DNA of 64,000 nt from positions 62,001 through 126,000 of the forward strand of contig JAGCPD010000012.1 of assembly GCA_017645305.1 (NCBI GenBank), read 5' to 3'. This stretch comes from Bacteroidaceae bacterium. Its GTDB lineage: Bacteria > Bacteroidota > Bacteroidia > Bacteroidales > Bacteroidaceae. The translations under genes were made by a program, and so were the position numbers. The notes beneath the pieces are model-generated. The model was not told the DNA's origin. It saw nothing but the letters and a program-made list of their open reading frames with translations, and searched no databases. This document shows positions 42,301-49,342 of this stretch, in pieces. Every line of letters begins with the position of its first letter. Positions within the stretch are counted from its first letter, which is position 1.

Positions 42301-42792
42301 ACGGAACCTTATTATCCCGTCACCGTGCAAAACGTGGATACGTTGGCTATGCTGACTTTCCAGTGGGCCTTTAGTGGCAACCCCTATAAGGTAAAGGTGT
42401 ATAACCGCTCCACGGGACTGAGCGAAGTGCTTACACCCGATGGTCAGAACGCCGTTATGCGCAAAGGAAGCTACGAATGGGAGCTTCTGCCTAACAAAGA
42501 CGGCTTTGTGCTGCGTGTTCCTGGAACGAGCAACAAGTGCATCAACCAGTTCGGTGGCAAGTCCGGTCCTCTTGGTTTTTGGGATAGTGGCAGCAGCCTG
42601 ACCGACAATGGTTCCACCTTCCGCATAGTGGAGGCTCCCGATCCCGACCGTATTACTCCGCTCTTTGCCGGGAAGACAGACGGAGCCGTATATGATCTTT
42701 CTGGCCGCAAAGTGGCTGACGGCAAGCTCTCCATTGGCAAACTGCCAAAGGGTATCTATATTATCAACGGAACTAAGATTGCGGTTAAGTGA
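39337..42792 (+). CDS. Secreted CotH kinase-family protein with a type IX-style tail
   Basis: 1151 residues. A signal peptide of about 21 residues precedes a ricin-like region (25-170, DGVYYISNATQDGYLGLG). The CotH core spans about 355-730: IKGRGNSSWGWAKKPYRLKF, LLELDSYYDE and GPVWDLDWGFGYEQ (about 611-625, with the DxD metal site). Bacillus CotH is a protein kinase of spore-coat proteins; this organism should not sporulate, so the target must differ, perhaps secreted proteins or glycans. Beta-rich modules follow at 750-1110. The tail is VYDLSGRKVADGKLSIGKLPKGIYIINGTKIAVK, quoted in part by its conserved YDLSGRKV and KGIYIING motifs. Confidence 0.85.
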   Translation: MKTRFSFLYIIFLGCIFDVFADTPIEDGVYYISNATQDGYLGLGKYHDVDPYIYYVTDGQDKTADAYWVITNTRSGYTFCNEATGELLVFTSDRVDQYYKYMTLASEAPEDHSQFWNIIEGADGAFCIQSTIATEYYWNLRNGTNMMGTYSGSNGTNWNERYVFHKKEDKPDPGTEPDPEARPSFPEALHVYLSDGRLEAYPLNLVKNYAERDGKLVIETTFNWDYTYDLSKVDSVSKRTPTDFPTFESFKFNNNFNDQVFTTANGEIVGDTVFVTIAAIGKRLTPSFKVTGEEVEAYVDEKLQTSKETRLRFDKDIYYILAWKGCKILTPEADGKYFMKPYGRVIRVHVDWLTDRAEVPTIYINTSDGQPITSKEYFKDAEITIDGHGIFPSMETTAVQIKGRGNSSWGWAKKPYRLKFPESVKPLGMTKGKNWVLLANGIGGSLMTNAVGMKAANLMEASAANHIVPVDIYLNGEYRGSYNLTEKVGFANNSVDLDDETAAALLELDSYYDEPEGQKFRSTPYNLPINIKEPEFAEGTTSLTLEMIQNDFNAFMQTLNKEKDITRYVDIMQLSRFLMVNELICNFELYHPKSTFCYRESFESDTSKYIFGPVWDLDWGFGYEQGRNYFKANTTSNFWIDMPNFEVKQFLQDLRWNYEPMCELYKKLWKKFLDEDLEELKEYCQDYYDFACNSFNLNRDKWGDRTDYAQQAMDAASWLDTRANKIYQDILDDVRPEKPEPPELVEFDNNKLYNISCRRGELILSYDYMGLAAGQKAWWTVYDYEKQFAIINIEGNNYLYSPYLKKYLRTGTTDNGEWVEALGSPIYFDTSNADGEYLYMISTLAETGSILWFNNNTSTIVINSWNTPDDGDRWMITEAGEFDPTEALEIAQASMLAVTTNLIFDGEVIASETKKLPYGADMPEPPSDWANAFVMLEPVGTHPYMVTGETTVAYEAVWVGPFEFITSAEDAKWYNMTIRSDYMVGKTETEPYYPVTVQNVDTLAMLTFQWAFSGNPYKVKVYNRSTGLSEVLTPDGQNAVMRKGSYEWELLPNKDGFVLRVPGTSNKCINQFGGKSGPLGFWDSGSSLTDNGSTFRIVEAPDPDRITPLFAGKTDGAVYDLSGRKVADGKLSIGKLPKGIYIINGTKIAVK

Positions 42793-42802
42793 GTGCAATG
42801 CC

Positions 42803-43414
42803 TTAGAAAGGATGCCACACAAATGCGGAAGCATCCCATATCGCATGACTGAGCACGATGGCGGTAAGGTTATTGGACATCAGGCGATAAAGGCCGCCCC
42901 AAACAATTCCGCACACAAGGGCTGCCATGATGAGCATGAAGTTGCAGGACGGCAGGTGTACTAGCGTATAGACTGCTGTGGTGATGACAAATGCCTTGTC
43001 AGGCGAGTAGGCTGCCCATAGGGTGCGCTGCACGTATCCGCGCCAGAACAGTTCTTCGGCAGGTCCGATGACGCACAGCAGTGCCAGCGACACCCACAGA
43101 GGATCCTGCCCGTCCTTCATGCTGTAGATAAGGTCAATCTGCGGACGGGCAAAGCAGAAAAGCCATTCAGCCACCTTGTCGCCCACCCAGAAGATACACC
43201 ACAGCACTACGGCGAAACCTACGCCCATGTTTATCTCATTTATACTGAAGTGAAGAGGCGGTTTGCCTCCGAATCCCAGGGCAAGAGCCATTAGTATGAC
43301 GGCCGAACCGCTCATTGCCCACCAGAAGCCAAAGGGCAGGGTGACAACGGGAGCAAACATCAGGAACCACAGGAGTGTGGCAACCATCAGTGAGCAGACA
43401 AGGTTTTTCTTCAT
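42803..43414 (-). CDS. CPBP family intramembrane metalloprotease
   Basis: 203 residues from the ATG at 43414; a start nine codons upstream would overlap menA. Six or seven hydrophobic segments and the motifs EELFWRG (EExxxR), HLPS and SHAIWD identify a CAAX/bacteriocin-processing-type protease. Roles in bacteria include bacteriocin self-immunity and signal-factor processing. It is seven bases downstream of the UbiA-type gene on the same strand and ends ten bases from the convergent CotH-family gene. Confidence 0.85.
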   Translation of the reverse strand: MKKNLVCSLMVATLLWFLMFAPVVTLPFGFWWAMSGSAVILMALALGFGGKPPLHFSINEINMGVGFAVVLWCIFWVGDKVAEWLFCFARPQIDLIYSMKDGQDPLWVSLALLCVIGPAEELFWRGYVQRTLWAAYSPDKAFVITTAVYTLVHLPSCNFMLIMAALVCGIVWGGLYRLMSNNLTAIVLSHAIWDASAFVWHPF

Positions 43415-43421
43415 GCCCCCT

Positions 43422-44324
43422 TTATGCGAATGAATTTCCAAGACAGTGTGCCGTCACCATGCTTATGGTAAGCAGTACGCTGAATGCCAGTTGTAGTTGG
43501 GCGGTCTTCTCGTCTAGCATCATGCTCTTCTCCCACTTCGTGTTGCGTTCAGCAAGTATGGTATGTACATTACTGATGGCAATTGGTAAAGCAAGGAGTG
43601 CCACAAGTGCCCATATAGGCACTTTACCCAGGATAGCAATGACCACCAGCCACAGAAATGGGAAGAGCAGTTCGAACACATACATCCATACACCTACCCT
43701 GACACCTGTAATCATGGGAACGGTAAGGATGGCGGCACGGCGGTCAGTCGCAATGTCGCGGACATTGTTCACATGCAGGATGGCCAACGTGATAAGTCCC
43801 ACCGAGACCGTCAGGTACAGCACCTCCCATAGCACCTGTCCTGTGACAATGTATGTAGTGCCAACCATCGGCAGGAAACCGTAGCAAAGCAGAATTACCA
43901 TATCACCCAACGCCATATATTTCAGTCTGGGGTAGCAAAGTGACAGCAGCATACCTATAATACCTACGCAGAGGGTCACCCATCCCGTCAGCCAGACCGT
44001 CAGCAGCCCCAGACAGGCGGCAATGCAATTGAGCAAGACAGAGAGCCTGCGGAACTCATGAACGGTGAAAATGCCGTCCACTAACAGGCGCGTACAGCAC
44101 ACGTCAGGTGCATCCACCCCCTTGCGGTAGTCGGCAATGTCACTCCACACGTTACCTGCTGCATGTACAAAGACAATGGTTACAACAGCCAGCAACCCTA
44201 ACCACCATCGTACGTCGTAGCCCGCACTCCATGCCCATGCCATCGTCACGATGACGGGCATTGCCGATGCGGGGAAAGACCAAGGGCGGGTTGCCAGAAC
44301 CCAGCTTTTCACAGAATGTTTCAT
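43422..44324 (-). CDS. menA: UbiA family prenyltransferase, probable 1,4-dihydroxy-2-naphthoate polyprenyltransferase
   Basis: 300 residues with eight or nine membrane segments. The first Asp-rich motif is GNVWSDIADYRKGVDAPD and the second NNVRDIATDRRA, both typical of MenA. The N-terminal WVLATRPWSFPASAMPV also fits. MenA attaches the polyprenyl chain in menaquinone synthesis, the quinone of Bacteroidales respiration. The usual NxxxD spacing is slightly altered. No other men genes are in the window. Confidence 0.85.
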   Translation of the reverse strand: MKHSVKSWVLATRPWSFPASAMPVIVTMAWAWSAGYDVRWWLGLLAVVTIVFVHAAGNVWSDIADYRKGVDAPDVCCTRLLVDGIFTVHEFRRLSVLLNCIAACLGLLTVWLTGWVTLCVGIIGMLLSLCYPRLKYMALGDMVILLCYGFLPMVGTTYIVTGQVLWEVLYLTVSVGLITLAILHVNNVRDIATDRRAAILTVPMITGVRVGVWMYVFELLFPFLWLVVIAILGKVPIWALVALLALPIAISNVHTILAERNTKWEKSMMLDEKTAQLQLAFSVLLTISMVTAHCLGNSFA

Positions 44325-44486
44325 ATATCTTAGTCCTTTTATTCCTTATCTGTTGGTGTACCGCCTCCTCTTTTTCTCTCCCGTAGCTGGGGACGTATCG
44401 GGGCAATACCGATGTAAAGGTAAGAATTATTTTTGAATGTACCAAATTATGCGGGAGGAAACCCTTAATGTGAATTATATGTTCTT

Positions 44487-44651
44487 TTAATCTTTATCCG
44501 CGTTGTTGAGATACAATTCAGACTCCATGTTAATCTCAGGTGTCTTGTAGCTGTATCCCGCTGCCTTTGCCCGGCTGCACAGGTTATGATGACCGAAGCT
44601 GCCGCCTATTTTTCCGATAGCGCCGTACATGTCTTGTTTCATTTCTGCCAT
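44487..44651 (-). CDS. 54-residue hypothetical protein
   Basis: The frame runs ATG (44651) to TAA (44487). The protein begins MAEMKQDMYGAIGKIGGSFG, continues with HHNLCSRAKAAGYSYKTPE and ends in an acidic tail. There is no signal peptide. Its GC-rich third positions differ from the AT-rich flanks, which supports real coding. The YKTPEINMESEL segment loosely resembles YISPEMIAVEL at the start of the small protein at 9556-9723. I do not recognise a family. Upstream lies an 11-base tandem repeat. Confidence 0.55.
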   Translation of the reverse strand: MAEMKQDMYGAIGKIGGSFGHHNLCSRAKAAGYSYKTPEINMESELYLNNADKD

Positions 44652-44705
44652 AATACTACTTCCATTTAGTTCCTATTCTAATCCTGTTTATCTCATGTTT
44701 CCCTC

Positions 44706-44793
44706 TAGTACATCTCTAGTTCTTAAAACTAGAGAGAAACTAGAGAGAAACTAGAGAAGAACTAGAGATGAACTAGAGATGAACTAGAGATGT
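44706..44793. repeat. Six tandem 11-base AACTAGAGA(T/G)G repeats with a terminal inverted copy
   Basis: Six near-identical 11-base units run from about 44726 to 44791. ACATCTCTAGTTC (44710-44722) is the exact reverse complement of GAACTAGAGATGT (44781-44793), so the array can fold into a long hairpin. There are no unique spacers. Confidence 0.9.
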
Positions 44794-44906
44794 GACTTAA
44801 GAAAAAGTAAGGTTTTTGCATGAAGTGTGCACCCGGCCTCTGCCAACTGGGGACATCCGCTGACCCGAAAAAAATATGGAGATATAGAACCTTGTCTTAA
44901 ATTAAC

Positions 44907-44944
44907 AAAAAAGGGACTTTCAGCAATATAGAAAGTCCCTTTTC
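44907..44944 (-). terminator. Terminator of the tRNA gene
   Basis: AAAAGGGACTTTC (44909-44921) pairs with GAAAGTCCCTTTT (44931-44943). The minus-strand 3' side continues into a T-run. It lies a few bases from the tRNA 3' end and could also serve the opposite strand. Confidence 0.85.
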
Positions 44945-44946
44945 TG

Positions 44947-45020
44947 TAGCGGGAGTGGGTCACGATCCCACGACCTCCGGATTATGAATCCGACGCTCTA
45001 ACCAGCTGAGCTATCCCGCC
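44947..45020 (-). tRNA. tRNA with CAT anticodon (probably elongator Met)
   Basis: 74 bases fold as a cloverleaf: acceptor GGCGGGA with TCCCGCT (one G-T pair), D arm GCTC...GAGC, anticodon loop TTCATAA with anticodon CAT, five-base variable loop and T arm GTGGG...CCCAC. The first acceptor pair is G-T and not the C-A mismatch of initiator tRNA. The tRNA-Ile2 alternative (CAT modified to lysidine) is not excluded. The 3' CCA is not encoded, as is common in this phylum. Confidence 0.9.
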
Positions 45021-45038
45021 ATTTTGCGTTTGCGGTTG

Positions 45039-45070
45039 CAAAGGTATGTCTTTTTCTGCTATCTGCCAAA
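45039..45070 (-). promoter_or_regulatory. Promoter of the tRNA gene
   Basis: On the minus strand TTTG (45067-45070), 20 bases, TACCTTTG (45039-45046). The mature tRNA begins 18 bases downstream. Confidence 0.88.
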
Positions 45071-45104
45071 CTTTTGGGCAGAAAAAAAAGAAATGTATTT
45101 GAAT

Positions 45105-46952
45105 TTATTCCGTCTGCTGGGTCAGTTTGGAACTGTACCAGACATTACGCCAGGCGTTTAGACGCTGGTTTATCTCCTTGTCAGACAGGCCGTGGTCTAA
45201 GCGTTTGCCGTTGAGGTAGAGGTTGGAGGAATGCGCGATATGACTTAGGGTGTCACCCTCAATGATGGGCATTACTGCATAGGACTGGCGCGAACCATAT
45301 ACGCTGCGGTTGATGGCCATGACATCATGGATACGCGAATGGGGAGTGCTCTTTTGCTGACCGCCAGCGACTACTCCTCCGGCATATTGTCCTGCCACGT
45401 TTCCAGAACTATAGCAGCCCTCCATGACGAACGGGGCGCGTATCCTTCCGACAAGTCCTCCGGCATAACTGCTGACACTGCTTACATCCACGGCAGAGTA
45501 GCATCTGTTCAGGACTGCTTTGCCGCCTACGTTGCCTACAAGGCCTCCTGCATAACACTGGCCGCATACCCTGCCTGTGGCGTAGCAATTCTGGATGGTT
45601 GAGGTGCCGGGATAGGCAGCGTGCCCCAGATATCCTGCTACGGCACCCGTTCCGTAGCCAGTGCAGAAGATGTTGACGTTCTCGAACCCGACGTTTCGGC
45701 ATTCACCGCACAGAACGCCAAAGAAGCTTCCGTAATAGCAGGTGCGATTGGTAGTGAGATTGCGGATGACGTGCCCGTTGCCATTGAGTGTTACCCACAA
45801 GGAGTATTCGTCGGCAGTATCATTAAGGGGAATCCATTCTACACCTTGTAGGTCAATGTCGTTGGTAAGGGCAAAGTAGGTCATCTTATAGGGTGTAAGT
45901 GCGGACTTCATATTACACATCTGTCGGGTGTTACTGATAAGATAGGGATGCTCCTTGCTGCCGTCTCCGCCAAGGAATTTTGCGGCTTCCCTTGCCGGGG
46001 TGAAGCATGCCATTTCGTGGCTGGGGCTGATTTCCACCTGATAGAGTCCCGCTTTCAGGTTTTTGCTTACGTTCAACTGTATGGTGTGGTTGCCCTTGCG
46101 TCCTCTTACATTCTGCTCCAACTCGGCATAGACAGTGTTTGAAACGGAGTTGTTGTAATAGGTCTCCTGTGCCAGTTTCACCTCGTCCCCGGAACGGGTC
46201 TTGCAATAGGTTTTTCCGGTATGGATGTTGTAAACCAACTCGTCACCCGTTTCCATGCGGACTGTTTTTCCGGATTTGTTGTCTGTGAACTCCACATTTC
46301 CCTTATCCAGGGACAGGATGTCTTTCTGGCTGCCTTTTTCGCTGACAAAGAAGAATTCTGTTCCCAACACGCGCACCTGTTCCTTTTCGGTAGTGATGAG
46401 GAAAGGGTGACTGGCATCTGAGCTAACGGAGAAATAGGCGGAGCCCTGGAATTTTATGGTACGATGGCCGCGGATGAACTCGCTGGTGGAATAGGAGAGC
46501 TGTGAGTTCTCCTTTAGCATTACCTGTGTACCGTCCGGCAGTTGCAGCGTGGATGTTTCGCCGGCGACGGTGGAAGCGATCGTCTCACCGTCGCACAGGT
46601 TCTTGATATTGAAGTACATGATGGTTGTACAGGTAAGCAAAATGGGGAAGAGGATGGCTGCCGCCCACAGCACGGCATTGCGGATGTTTGCCTGGTGGCG
46701 ATCCATCCACGTTGGTTTGGATATATTTGAGCGGTTAAGTACGCGCCTTTTAAAATGCAGGAACGCCGATTCGCCGTCATAGGCATGTTCTATGACGGAC
46801 GGTCCTATCCATGCCTCTCTCATGCGGATAAGCTGATGGGCGTTTTCTTCTGAAGTCTGTACCCATTGGTCAAGGGTGCAGGCATCATCTGGCGAAATTT
46901 CTCCTGTGAGGTAATCAACAATTAGTAGTGATATATCCTGACTGTCTTTCAT
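45105..46952 (-). CDS. FecR-type anti-sigma factor fused to a periplasmic GLUG-repeat domain
   Basis: 615 residues, roughly twice the usual length. Residues 1-85 form the cytoplasmic sigma-binding part (LIVDYLTGEISPDDACTLDQW). A single membrane segment lies at 93-114. The FecR domain covers about 122-245 (STLQLPDGTQVMLKENSQLSY, FQGSAYFSVSSDASHPFLI, VRVLGTEFFF). The usual C-terminal DUF4974/secretin-like part that meets a TonB receptor is not seen. Instead a linker (250-325) leads to GLUG repeats at about 328-560 (LNGNGHVIRNL, GSFFGVLCG, AGGLVGNVGG, AGGLVGRI, CYSSGNVAGQYAGGV). It should hold the sigma factor at 47005-47598 at the membrane and release it on a periplasmic signal sensed by the GLUG part. 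Confidence 0.88.
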   Translation of the reverse strand: MKDSQDISLLIVDYLTGEISPDDACTLDQWVQTSEENAHQLIRMREAWIGPSVIEHAYDGESAFLHFKRRVLNRSNISKPTWMDRHQANIRNAVLWAAAILFPILLTCTTIMYFNIKNLCDGETIASTVAGETSTLQLPDGTQVMLKENSQLSYSTSEFIRGHRTIKFQGSAYFSVSSDASHPFLITTEKEQVRVLGTEFFFVSEKGSQKDILSLDKGNVEFTDNKSGKTVRMETGDELVYNIHTGKTYCKTRSGDEVKLAQETYYNNSVSNTVYAELEQNVRGRKGNHTIQLNVSKNLKAGLYQVEISPSHEMACFTPAREAAKFLGGDGSKEHPYLISNTRQMCNMKSALTPYKMTYFALTNDIDLQGVEWIPLNDTADEYSLWVTLNGNGHVIRNLTTNRTCYYGSFFGVLCGECRNVGFENVNIFCTGYGTGAVAGYLGHAAYPGTSTIQNCYATGRVCGQCYAGGLVGNVGGKAVLNRCYSAVDVSSVSSYAGGLVGRIRAPFVMEGCYSSGNVAGQYAGGVVAGGQQKSTPHSRIHDVMAINRSVYGSRQSYAVMPIIEGDTLSHIAHSSNLYLNGKRLDHGLSDKEINQRLNAWRNVWYSSKLTQQTE

Positions 46953-47004
46953 CCTTTTATTTTGTGTGTGTCTTCTAATATGACAAAATTTTTGTCCTTT
47001 TGTG

Positions 47005-47598
47005 TTAAATAAATACTATAAAAAACGTTAAAACGGCCAAATATTTAGAGAAACGTTTCTCTATTAGTTTCAGTGCCTGTTGTATTCGCACCTTTACGGT
47101 GTTGGCACTTACGCCGTCCTCCGCACCTATCTGGCGATAGGTCATATCACGGAAGCGGCTCTTGATGAACGTTGTCTTTATGGGTTCGGGCAGATTCTCA
47201 ATGAAATCACGCATCAAACCTTCCAGCTCGCTGTCGAGCAGTTTTCCCTGCGGAGTGGCGGTATCTATTCCGGAAAGCACGTTGCGCGAATCCTGCTCAC
47301 CCAACGTACTGAACGCCTGCACGGACCGGACATTTTTTGAGTGAAGCAAATTGATACAGTAATTGCGGGTGCTCATCATTAAGTAGCTTCTGAGGTTGGT
47401 GTGTATGACAACCTCGCTGCGTACCTCGTAAAGATGGCTGATGACATCAGAAACGGCTGCCTGCGCCAGAAATTCGTCTGATAGAATGCTTTCGGCCAGG
47501 ATGCACATTGCCCCATAATAGGTTTTGAACACATACCTGTATGCATCCTCTGAGCCCTCCACAAGGCCGCGAATGATAGATTTCTCGTCAGTCAGCAT
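47005..47598 (-). CDS. ECF-type RNA polymerase sigma factor
   Basis: 197 residues. Region 2 (DAYRYVFKTYYGAMCILAES ... VISHLYEV) and region 4 helix-turn-helix (MTYRQIGAEDGVSANTVKVR) identify a Bacteroidetes ECF sigma factor. A hydrophobic end (YLAVLTFFIVFI) is seen. Its ATG shares one base with the stop of the upstream GH43 gene (TAATG), so the two are translationally coupled. The anti-sigma gene follows after 52 bases, with a GACAAAATTTTTGTC palindrome (46982-46996) between them. No SusC/SusD transporter gene accompanies the pair, so its target genes are probably elsewhere. Confidence 0.9.
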   Translation of the reverse strand: MLTDEKSIIRGLVEGSEDAYRYVFKTYYGAMCILAESILSDEFLAQAAVSDVISHLYEVRSEVVIHTNLRSYLMMSTRNYCINLLHSKNVRSVQAFSTLGEQDSRNVLSGIDTATPQGKLLDSELEGLMRDFIENLPEPIKTTFIKSRFRDMTYRQIGAEDGVSANTVKVRIQQALKLIEKRFSKYLAVLTFFIVFI

Positions 47599-48578
47599 TA
47601 TTCGGGTTTCCCTCCTTCAACATATGGCCATTCGTCCTTGTCCCATAATATGCGGGACATAAACATCGGGCGCTGTTCCGGGCGGCGGCTTTTGCGCACG
47701 TGACAATGATAGAATATGTATTCGTTACCGTCTGATGCCGTGAAAATCTCACCGCAATGTCCGGGACCAAAGAAGTTATCTTCTTCCTCACTGTGCAGTA
47801 CGGGTGTTGCAAAACCTTCCGTCATTGGCTTTCCTTCGCGATTGAGGAAAGAGCCTGTAAGTTCTTTGCTTCGTCCCACCTGTAGCTGATAGGTATGGTT
47901 GCCAAAGAATCCGGAACTTACGAAAAGGTACCAATAACCTTTGTGCCAATGAAGGTAGGAACCCTCGAAAACTTTGGAACGGTCTGGGCACTGGTGTACA
48001 GTCAGACCGGCTACATGCTCGTATTTGGCGCCCTCCTTTATCGAAAGGCCATCGGCCGTCAGTTCAATTCGGTGAATGCCGCCTATGGAGCCAAAAAAAA
48101 GCCATACCTTGCCTGTCCCGGGCTCTGTAACGACCTCTGGGTCTATGGTATCCTCTATTCCCGTGTCACGGCTTCTGGTAACAAGTCCCTTGAACTGGAA
48201 CTGGCAAGGGGCGGACTCCTGCAAGACCGCTATATTGCTATCTTCCGCACTATTGTACAGGGTGAGGTACATGAGGCGTTTACCATTAACAGTAGTTACG
48301 TCAGGTGCCCAGTAGTTGCGTGAAATGCCTGAGATATCAGCCCATGAATTAATGTCGATGGGTGCAATGTCAGACATTTGCCAGTTAAACAGGTCATCAC
48401 TGACCAGACTTCGGCGCGGATTGGTAGCTATACAATAATATCGTCCGTCATCGGCTTTCCAGACGGTAGGGTCGGGCCAGTTATGAAGCCAGACAGGATT
48501 TTTCACCTGTTTAGCATTGATCATAAGAGACACCAGGATAACAGGCATAAAAACGAGCACATGACAGTATCGATTCAT
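47598..48578 (-). CDS. Secreted GH43 family glycosidase in the sigma/anti-sigma operon
   Basis: 326 residues from the ATG at 48578; the open frame extends 53 codons upstream, but those codons precede the signal peptide and overlap the divergent purH promoter. Signal peptide 1-22. GH43 acids: Asp36 in NWPDPTVW, Asp146 in TIDPEVV, Glu205 in VFEGSYLH. Substrate probably arabinan-type. Being the first gene of a transcript that also encodes the ECF sigma and its FecR-GLUG regulator, it is likely part of the regulated response or of an autoregulatory loop. Confidence 0.9.
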   Translation of the reverse strand: MNRYCHVLVFMPVILVSLMINAKQVKNPVWLHNWPDPTVWKADDGRYYCIATNPRRSLVSDDLFNWQMSDIAPIDINSWADISGISRNYWAPDVTTVNGKRLMYLTLYNSAEDSNIAVLQESAPCQFQFKGLVTRSRDTGIEDTIDPEVVTEPGTGKVWLFFGSIGGIHRIELTADGLSIKEGAKYEHVAGLTVHQCPDRSKVFEGSYLHWHKGYWYLFVSSGFFGNHTYQLQVGRSKELTGSFLNREGKPMTEGFATPVLHSEEEDNFFGPGHCGEIFTASDGNEYIFYHCHVRKSRRPEQRPMFMSRILWDKDEWPYVEGGKPE

Positions 48579-48610
48579 TGTTGTTTCGATGGATTTTTCA
48601 TCACAGATGG

Positions 48611-48618
48611 CAAAGTTA
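48611..48618 (-). promoter_or_regulatory. -7 element (TAACTTTG) of the GH43-sigma-FecR operon
   Basis: TAACTTTG on the minus strand lies 32 bases before the GH43 start. No -33 TTTG is seen at the normal distance, which would fit a promoter needing another factor. Confidence 0.55.
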
Positions 48619-48659
48619 CATATTTTTCTCTTTTTTATAAAAAATAGGAAAGAAAAATA

Positions 48660-48689
48660 TTGCCTTTTGATAGAAAATATGTAATTTTG
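48660..48689 (+). promoter_or_regulatory. Promoter of the purH-mre operon
   Basis: TTG (48660-48662), 19 bases, TAATTTTG (48682-48689). The purH ATG is 35 bases downstream. Confidence 0.7.
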
Positions 48690-48724
48690 CACCCCCATTA
48701 TACACGTATAAACAGGTACTATAT

Positions 48725-49321
48725 ATGGCAGATACAAGAAAAATCCAGCGAGCGTTGGTATCCGTATTCCACAAAGACGGATTAGAGGATATATTGCGTA
48801 GCCTGAATGCGCAAGGTGTTGAACTGTTGAGCACTGGTGGCACCCAGGCCTTTATCGAGGGTATGGGTATTCCCTGCAGAAAGGTAGAGGATGTTACCAC
48901 ATACCCCAGCATTTTAGGCGGCAGGGTAAAGACCCTTCACCCCAAGGTTTTTGGCGGTATCTTGGCACGTCGGGAACTGGAAACCGACCAGCAGCAAATG
49001 AAACAGTATGATATTCCTGCTATCGATTTGGTTATCGTGGATCTCTATCCATTCGAAGACACTGTGGCAAGTGGTGCCAGTGCTTCCGATATCATTGAGA
49101 AGATAGACATAGGCGGCATCAGCCTTATCCGTGCTGCTGCCAAGAACTTTCGCGATGTTATCATAGTTCCTTCCAAGGCAGAATACAAGCCCCTGTTGAA
49201 TCTGTTGCAGAAACAGGGAGCTCAGAGCGAGATAGAAGACCGCCGGTGGTTTGCCACCCGCGCCTTTGGTGTAAGCAGCCATTACGATACAGCTATCCAT
49301 GCATGGTTTGAAAAAGTATAA
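48725..49321 (+). CDS. purH: IMP cyclohydrolase, PurH N-terminal domain only
   Basis: 198 residues, whereas full PurH has about 500-530. It covers the MGS-like IMP cyclohydrolase domain: LLSTGGTQAFIEG, ILGGRVKTLHPKVFGGILARR, VDLYPFEDTV and IDIGGISLIRAAAKN. This part closes FAICAR to IMP, the last step of purine synthesis. The AICAR transformylase domain, which normally follows, is absent; the gene stops cleanly and mreB starts 21 bases later, with no remnant between. The formylation step must be encoded elsewhere. It heads the cell-shape operon. Confidence 0.9.
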   Translation: MADTRKIQRALVSVFHKDGLEDILRSLNAQGVELLSTGGTQAFIEGMGIPCRKVEDVTTYPSILGGRVKTLHPKVFGGILARRELETDQQQMKQYDIPAIDLVIVDLYPFEDTVASGASASDIIEKIDIGGISLIRAAAKNFRDVIIVPSKAEYKPLLNLLQKQGAQSEIEDRRWFATRAFGVSSHYDTAIHAWFEKV

Positions 49322-49342
49322 AAGATTAATTGTCAGAAAGAT

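Noticed and set aside
44706..44793. Possible CRISPR array
   Set aside because: Repeats of 11 bases are directly adjacent with no unique spacers, and no cas genes are present.
44947..45020. tRNA as a phage or integrative-element attachment site
   Set aside because: No integrase, direct repeat of the tRNA end or foreign gene block flanks it.
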